NCBI GenBank assembly: GCA_015680685.1
Contig: MNCI01002105.1
Coordinates: 124,001 to 188,000, forward strand
Length of the DNA stretch: 64,000 nucleotides
Source: Gnetum montanum
Lineage: Eukaryota > Streptophyta > Gnetopsida > Gnetales > Gnetaceae
Direction of reading: 5' to 3'
The notes below the pieces were generated by a model that worked only from the letters and a program-made list of their open reading frames with translations, ran no database searches and had not been told where the DNA came from. The translations under genes were made by a program, and so were the position numbers. Shown here one piece after another: positions 57,681-64,000 of this stretch (position 1 is its first letter; every line of letters starts with the position of its first letter).

Positions 57681-60530
57681 TTAACTAGAACATTTTCCCT
57701 TACCTGTAGCTATGCCACTAGGACCTACTTCATCTCCATCATATCCCACCAACACTACTACCTTAGAGACCTCATATTCATTCATATCCACTAGCTTTTG
57801 AGTGATTTCCTTAAGTGAAAGAAACTTAAAACCTAGATCCTCTAGATGCATGTCCAATACATCTAGAAGAGTAGGGTACTCTATGCTAGTCTCTTTCACA
57901 AATCTACCACCCTTCTTTCTCACCATAGGATTAGAAACTTAAATCTATTTCTCTTTCTTATGTATAGTCACAATCCCTTCAAAGGCCTTTAATATGTCAC
58001 TTACTCTCATATTTTCAATTACCATGCCCCTCACTCTTCTTGCAATTCTTTCCTCCTTAAGTTCTTTTGAGAGAAGTAAGTTTGCCCTCCTGTAAGATAA
58101 CTTATTTCTCATCTGTTTTCTTTTCCATTGCTCCTAGGTTGAATAGTTATTCCTTAACTTCATGTTCAACATCTCCATGATTAACAACTTGTGTTGCTGA
58201 ATAATACGAGCAACCATTAGGAAGTCCAAAGAATCACTTAGCTACCAAGAGAAGAAAGCCACAAACTTATGATGCACCATCTTGATCCCATGAAGGCCAA
58301 CCTCTAGATTTCTTACCTCTTCTATCAACTTGGTAATTTTGGATGCCATCTTTCCTTTCTCTTTCTTAACTACTAGTCACTTCCTTGTCAAGTCCATGAA
58401 AGCATTAACTTGTTTCATTGCTACTGAAGTCATAGTTGTCTTATACTAAGTGAAGGCATCCATCCTTTTCTAAATTTAAGGGTAATCATGTGAAAGAGAT
58501 TGGAGGGTAAGATTTGTAATAGATACTTTCTTGCAATCAACCAAGACCTAAACATCTATTAAAATACCTAACAATTACCCCTATAGCTAATTAAAAAAAT
58601 CTAATTACTAATCTAGAATTATAGATCAAATTGACAAGGGCCAAGTATAAATCTTAATTTCTCTATAAAGTTGTCTACCATCCCATGAATCAATTGTTTC
58701 TTATATATATGTTTCCAAAATATTTCCAAAATATCTATTCATATAAAAATAAAAAATGAATAAAAATCAAGACTCAAAAATAAAATTAACCCTAAAAAAT
58801 AAATAAAACCATTAACTTACTAAAGGATAATGGTTACTTTCCTCTAATTTATTTTTAAGCCATCTCTTCCCAGCCTCCTCTAAAATGCACCCCTCTCCTT
58901 GGGGTATGACCTCAATTGCCTTTAGAGGAGATGCCATCTTATCCATGTTAGTATCATCCAATCCATGATTTGCATGATAATTGATTAGTTACTATTAGAG
59001 CATGGAACCATAAACATTCCCACATAGGAACCATATTCTCAAAAGCACTAAAGAATTTGACATCCTATCTTCTTTCTTCAAATCAAAATCTAACTCTTCT
59101 TCAAAGAGTTCATTTGCCAAGGCATCATTCTCTACTCTCTCTATTGCTTCTAATGTCTCTTTCTTCCTTGCTTCAGCTTCTTCTTGCCTTCTTATTCCTT
59201 AACTTTTCTTTTTGCTTCTTCTTATACTTTTCTCTTTACCTATTTCTAGGCTCTTCTTTCTTGTTTTTATTTTTTCCCTCTCCTACTCTACCTTGGCTAA
59301 TGTCTCTCATTCCACTTTCTTCTTGGCTTTCACTATAGCTATTAACCATTAATGCAATCTGTAAGTTATGAGAATAAAAAAGCATTAAAAATAATAAATA
59401 TAAAAATTTGAACCATAAAATGAAAACATTAAAATATAAAAATAATAATAATAACTAAAAAAATTAATACCAATTTTTCTAACTTACCTAATCTCTTTGC
59501 AACCTTAGATGCCTCTACATACAATCACTCATCCTCTAAGTCGTAGATATCAACGGGCTTAACATCATTGATTCTTATCTTATTTGTTGCTTGAACCTTC
59601 TCCTATGTGCCTAAGGCACACTCTCTAGTCACTACTACTCTCTATATAGGATTCTCACAAGTAGAGCTCTTCATGGGAAATGCTATACTATTATGCATCA
59701 ACGATTCAACTATATCTCCTAGCAATGAGGATGCTACCTTTAATGGTTCATTGAAGGTACTAGGTAGACTCATCATGATGCTAGTAATATGCTAGAAAAG
59801 TAGGCAAGGGAATTTCTCCTCATTAAGAAATTTTCCTTTCTAACAACTGATACATGCAAAAAACTTCACAAAGTAACATAACATACCATAATGAAAATTT
59901 GAATTTACCAAGTTGTTGGAACTCTCACCATTAACAAGATTAAGATTTTTCAACTCCCTTGATATCTTTTTGTCTAGGCAACTTGCCCAATAATAACAAG
60001 TACCATGAACCATGACATTATAAATGATTGTTAGCCATAGGGGAGAGGCAACCCTTCTTTGTCAGATCTTACCATAAAAGATACTCTTAATAAAAAGGTG
60101 GTACACCTCTACCAGATCACGATTTTCACACTTGATAATGTTGTAATCTTTATAATTGTACTCCCCCCATTTACTGATTATGTCCTTATCAACAGAAGGC
60201 AAATTTTCATTGTCCTTTATTGAAAAACCTCCATTGAAAAAATTAAAGTAGTATCTTAGTGATTCCCAATTCCAAGGCAAGATCACCTCTTTCCCTTGAA
60301 CTTGAAATAAAAACAACTATTACTAGCTCAAATAACATTTCACCATAGCAACTACATTCATCAATAAAATCTTAAGAGACCTTAGTATGAAGAGAGGTAT
60401 CAACTTGGCTTGCTCAAAGATGGGAAGGTATTTCCTCCTAGGCCAACTCACTAGCCACCTATGACTAGTGTAAATGTTATGAACATTAACCATTAGGTAG
60501 CTCTCCTTCACATTCCAAGCTCAATGTACA
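57681..60530 (-). pseudogene. Unrecognised auxiliary gene, probably retroelement-borne
   Basis: Read on the minus strand. 60,511-60,323 gives VNVHNIYTSHRWLVSWPRRK and FEQAKLIPLFILRSLKILLM. After a double stop, 60,316-60,062 gives VILPWNWESLRYYFNFFNGG, KWGEYNYKDYNIIKCENRDL and VEVYHLFIKSIFYGK. This is followed by VMVHGTCYYWASCLDKKISR near 60,000. A Lys/Glu/Arg-rich, probably coiled-coil region spans 59,340-59,050. The C-terminal part at 57,926-57,681 is open (YPTLLDVLDMHLEDLGFKFL, EYEVSKVVVLVGYDGDEVGP). The text is protein-like and spread over 2.8 kb, but I know no family for it. It lies antisense to the element 5 gag. It could be an antisense ORF of that element or a separate one. Stops and shifts are present. 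Confidence 0.5.
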
Positions 60531-60855
60531 TAACATCTGAGATCTAGATTTTATCAATCAAGATCAAAACATAGGTAAAAAACATAAATACATATCTCTA
60601 CATATAGTGAAAACAAGAGTATAAGAGAAAAAATAAGTATCAACATATGAAATAAAACATGAACTCAAAAAATTAATTTCACATTTCCTGAGGTATCTTT
60701 AGGCATTAATTAAATGCAAGACCACTTGATCATTTTCCCCTTAGTTTCAAATTTGGTCTCTCATGAAGGGCATGTACCAAACTTACATGTTAGATGGCAT
60801 GATATCACATATGCTCCCTCACTATGTCCATTTCATCAAGAAAATGCATGAATGC
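60531..60855. other. Short AT-rich spacer
   Basis: Nothing recognisable. It lies between the auxiliary gene and the 5' LTR of element 4. Confidence 0.6.
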
Positions 60856-61867
60856 TGATGAAGCATCAACTATGTATGTCAACCTAGCCTCTTTGACACA
60901 ACCGCTTTGATGCAACCACTTTGAGGTAGTTGTCGCAACGCAATTGCTTTGATGCAACTACTTTGAAGCAGTTGTGTTGATGCAACCACGTCAATGATGC
61001 CCCATCGACGTGACCCTATTGACGTGACGTTTTCAACATAAATGATGTTTTGACAAGGCCCTATCGATGCATGTAATGTTGCATTAACAATTCCCTATCA
61101 ATGTAGTGTCTATTTTTGCCTATAAACACACATGCTCTTGCCGTGTATTGGCATTCTTTGATCAGTAGAGTAGCTAAACTCTTACAGTTTTATTTCATAG
61201 TCTTAGAAAATAGTCAATGAATGCCCATAGTGTGGACCTAAGTTAGTTGTATGGCATCTTATTTAAGTGACATTGTACCTGGGCACATTCCATGAATAAT
61301 AATAAGATCGAGATTGATTCTTATTCATTACAGAACTTTGACTTAGAGTAGATCTAATTTGCATGTAGTTTACTTCTCATGTTCTTAGTTAATATTTATG
61401 TTTTCATGCATATTAATAAACTAGTGGAATGAGCACAACTAGTTTTACATGTAAACACATACTTGCTTGGTAACCCTAGCAGTGTTATTATTTGGTTTGC
61501 TCAATAGCATAGCGCTTGGTAATCCCATTAGTGCATATGCAGGTTCAAGATGTGTACGGCAAGTTGGGAATGAACACTCATCACTCATAGGCTAGTTTAA
61601 ACTTTACTTTGTATATTTAATTAGTTGATTTCTCCATTATCGTTAGGAGTAGCATAAGGTTGAAACAACATCAAGAATCCAATACCTCACTTTGGACTAA
61701 ACCATACGTGACAAAGCTACCACTAGCAAGTGGGAAGATAGCAAACTACGATCAAGGCATAATAATCTAGATGCCACAACTAGTCCCATCTATGAAATTC
61801 AACCAAATTGTGCTTGAACGCTTGTGATTTGTATGGTTGAATGTAGGGGATACCTTACCACTCATCA
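60856..61867 (+). repeat. 5' LTR of element 4 (1,012 bp)
   Basis: It begins TGATGAAGCATC and ends CCACTCATCA. An upstream part (60,895-60,990) has repeated CTTTGATGCAACCACTTTGA-like units. A CCTATAAACAC promoter-like box is near 61,119. The last 400 bases align with both solo LTRs and with element 2, including GCTTGGTAA and AAGTGGGAATG-type blocks. Confidence 0.9.
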
Positions 61868-61888
61868 TTAGTGCTATTGCCAAGGATG
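61868..61888 (+). other. Primer-binding site of element 4 (tRNA-Asp type, G-to-A decayed)
   Basis: Directly after the LTR comes TTAGTGCTATTGCCAAGGATG. Compared with TGGCGCCGTTGCCGGGGATG the changes are mostly G to A or C to T. Position and spacing agree with element 2. Confidence 0.7.
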
Positions 61889-61992
61889 GTACTAGTTATC
61901 TAGATTAGTTATATCATACACGATTGCTGTAAACACATTAATGATTTATCTTTCAAAAAATATTAAGTCACACACATCATTAACTAACAAAA

Positions 61993-63965
61993 ATGTCTCT
62001 TTCACAAGGAAGTGATAATGCATCATATGGAGAGAAAATTCATTGGAGAACTAATAAGATATATATTGAAGAAAATTGGAATGACCAACCTTATGTTGGG
62101 GTTTCATATGTTCATGACCATCATGACTACACTCAAGGACTACATTCACCTAAGGAAGATAATTGTAGAGAAGATGAAGTAAGTCCTAGACTAGGGGAGG
62201 CCTCAAGGCCTAGGACCTCCTCAAAACTTGAAAAAGATAAATCAAGGGACCATGGGGAACATCAAAGAAGCCATGGTTATGCTCCCAGTTCCTCATCTTC
62301 CTCTTCCTCTTCAACATCTAGTTCTAACGAAGATGAACATAGGTATAAAGATTGAGCTCCACTATGGAGTCAAAATAAGGATAGAAATCAAACCCAAGGG
62401 AAAAATCAAAGACATAATAATGAACATAGAAAAAATCATCATAATCAGACAAGTAGAAATAGAAATTTTCACCACAACATGTTTGATGATAGTGAACCCT
62501 TGTTGGCCATTAAGAGCATGACACAGATCACAAAGGTAGTTAAAATATCCCATAGGCATCGTAAGGAAAGTCACATCAAAAGCCTTGATACGAATAACAT
62601 CCCTAAATTTTTAGGAGGTTATAATTCTAATCCATAACATCATTTTAAAGCCTTCCATGATGCCTACATTTTATAGAACATTGAAAGTGGGTGGAAAAAG
62701 CTTAAGCTATTTCCTAGGACACTAATAGACAAAGCCAAAGTGTGGTATAGATCGTTAAAGCCAAATTCAATCCATCGGCAGTCCACAATGTTGGAACTCT
62801 TCAATGAGAAATACTAAACCTATGCAAGGGTGTATAACCTAACGAAACAAATCCAATGATGGAAACAAGAGTAAGATGAATCCTTGGATATGGCTCTAGA
62901 TAGATACTATTCTCTACGGAATAGATGCCCAAGCCATGGTTTCTCTCAAGAAGAGTAACTTTTCCACATCATAGATGGGCTTCATAATCAAATGAGAGAG
63001 ACCCTTGGGATGTATGCTAAAGGTCAATTATATGAAATAGGAATCCATTAGACCCAAAAGGTGAGCTATGTAAATGGAAGAATGTTCAGAAATATCACTA
63101 AGACCTAACTCTTCAAAAGAAGAAGGTTCATATCTATGATAAGGAAAAATAGGTAGCTCTTAATGAGGTGATTTCACAACAAACCTTGTCAATACAAAAG
63201 TTTATTAATGAGCTTGAAGCAAGGTTAGATAAGATGTTAGAATGGTTAAATGAGAAAGCTACAACTTGCATAGAAACCATAGAGGAGAGAGTAACACAAA
63301 AAAAATCAAGTGATCATAATAAAAGGAGGAAAAGGGACCAAGAAATAGTTAGGAAAACTTATTAGCAAAAAGAGGAAATGGTTGTAGAAGAAGAGGCTAT
63401 AGACTCAATCATCAAAGAAGATGATAGATGTGACATCTACATATATGACCATTTGAAGGGCTATTACCCAGTCATGTTACATCTACATGAGTATTGGGCT
63501 CTTGCATTGAATCCCAAGTTCATATAAAAGAAAATGCCTAGGAAATCACCTTTCTCACAAGGTAATTATGGACAATCCTACAACCAACCATACCATCCTA
63601 GTGGGAATTTTTACTAGCCTCAACACTATCATCCAATGTAGTGGGAAAACCCACAGTTGTGGGGGAGGCCATCATCAAACCAACACTACCCTTATTGTAA
63701 GCCAAACCTGTATGGATATTATGTTCAGCAACCTATTTCACCAACTAGTTCTACTTTCTCTACCTTAAATCACTACTACTACTCTCCCAAATATCACTAT
63801 CCCACAACATCTTCTATGAAGCCACCATCTCACACCTCTCATCCTTCATCATATCCTCAACATTCTCATACTTCCCTCCACTATATTTCACCACCAACAA
63901 CACAGGAAGGTTCAACACCATGACATCAAATAGAGAATGTCACTTGTGCTATGAACAGACATAGA
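61993..63965 (+). pseudogene. gag: gag of element 4
   Basis: It starts at 61,993 (MSLSQGSDNASYGEKIHWRT) and is open for 120 codons, with a Ser-rich run near 62,290. After a stop at 62,353 the gag core follows in pieces: IPKFLGGYNSNP near 62,600, then GWKKLKLFPRTL, AKVWYRSLKPNSI and YARVYNLTKQIQ to about 62,870, and SLDMALDRYYSLRNRCPSHG. 63,168-63,365 encodes a helical stretch (FINELEARLDKMLEWLNEKA). CDIYIYDHLKGYYPVM lies near 63,430. The tail (63,657-63,923) is rich in Pro, Tyr, Ser and His. Element 2 gag has the same order of parts. Several stops show decay. No zinc knuckle was seen. Confidence 0.85.
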
Positions 63966-64000
63966 AATGATAATGCCAGGAGATCTCCACCACAATCTCA

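Larger units (their letters stand above)
60856..64000 (+). mobile_element. Element 4: LTR retrotransposon of the element 2 family, truncated by the window end
   Basis: 5' LTR, primer site and gag are present in sense order. The LTR ends (TGATGAAGC...CCACTCATCA), the primer site and the gag match element 2. Whether pol or an auxiliary ORF follows cannot be seen. Confidence 0.9.

Noticed and set aside
59057-59338. 93-codon plus frame rich in Leu, Ser and Phe
   Set aside because: It is the antisense of a Lys/Glu/Arg-rich segment of the minus-strand auxiliary gene.

Overview
The window is nuclear DNA of a seed plant with a large, repeat-rich genome. It has one spliced receptor-kinase gene, at least eight decayed LTR retrotransposon copies or fragments (Ty3/gypsy and Ty1/copia), one hAT DNA transposon, and long AT-rich spacers. 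I see no bacterial, organellar or viral genes and no recognisable tRNA or rRNA gene. A gymnosperm, possibly a conifer, fits the old nested elements and heavy C-to-T/G-to-A decay, but that is inference.

Layout. 1-9,050: a Tat-like Ty3/gypsy pol (+) with an intron-bearing auxiliary gene on the opposite strand. 9,070-9,881: a solo LTR (start uncertain). 10,286-13,722: a hAT transposase pseudogene (-) split by a second solo LTR at 11,719-12,511. 16,424-21,201: a TMK-type leucine-rich-repeat receptor kinase (-), five exons and 895 codons, with one in-frame stop at codon 235. 24,905-37,601, continuing after 45,609: a Ty1/copia element (-) broken by two younger insertions. The first is element 2 (27,520-36,426, -; gag plus an auxiliary ORF, no pol). 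The second is element 3 (37,602-45,609, -; gag and protease, no reverse transcriptase found). 45,885-46,450: a copia integrase fragment (+). 48,736-49,440: a gene-like island I cannot name firmly. 49,880-51,080: an old array of about 200-bp repeats. 52,015-55,200: a degenerate gypsy gag-protease (+). 57,681-60,530: a further unrecognised auxiliary gene (-). 60,856-64,000: the 5' LTR and gag of an element (+) of the same family as element 2, cut by the window end.

How the parts relate. The retroelements fall into two groups. Elements 2, 4 and the two solo LTRs share LTR sequence. Elements 2 and 4 also share their gag and a decayed tRNA-Asp-type primer site. Elements 1 and 3 share a short sense-strand repeat (core GACnTTAAACTRGCAA) and GCTACGCTAC palindromes. 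One carries pol and the other gag-protease. Several copies have lost pol and carry long auxiliary ORFs of unknown function instead. The only cellular gene is the TMK-like kinase, whose kinase domain looks intact.

Two single Ns at 36,112 and 36,405 bracket a 292-bp piece placed in reverse orientation inside the 5' LTR of element 2. This is almost certainly an assembly error.
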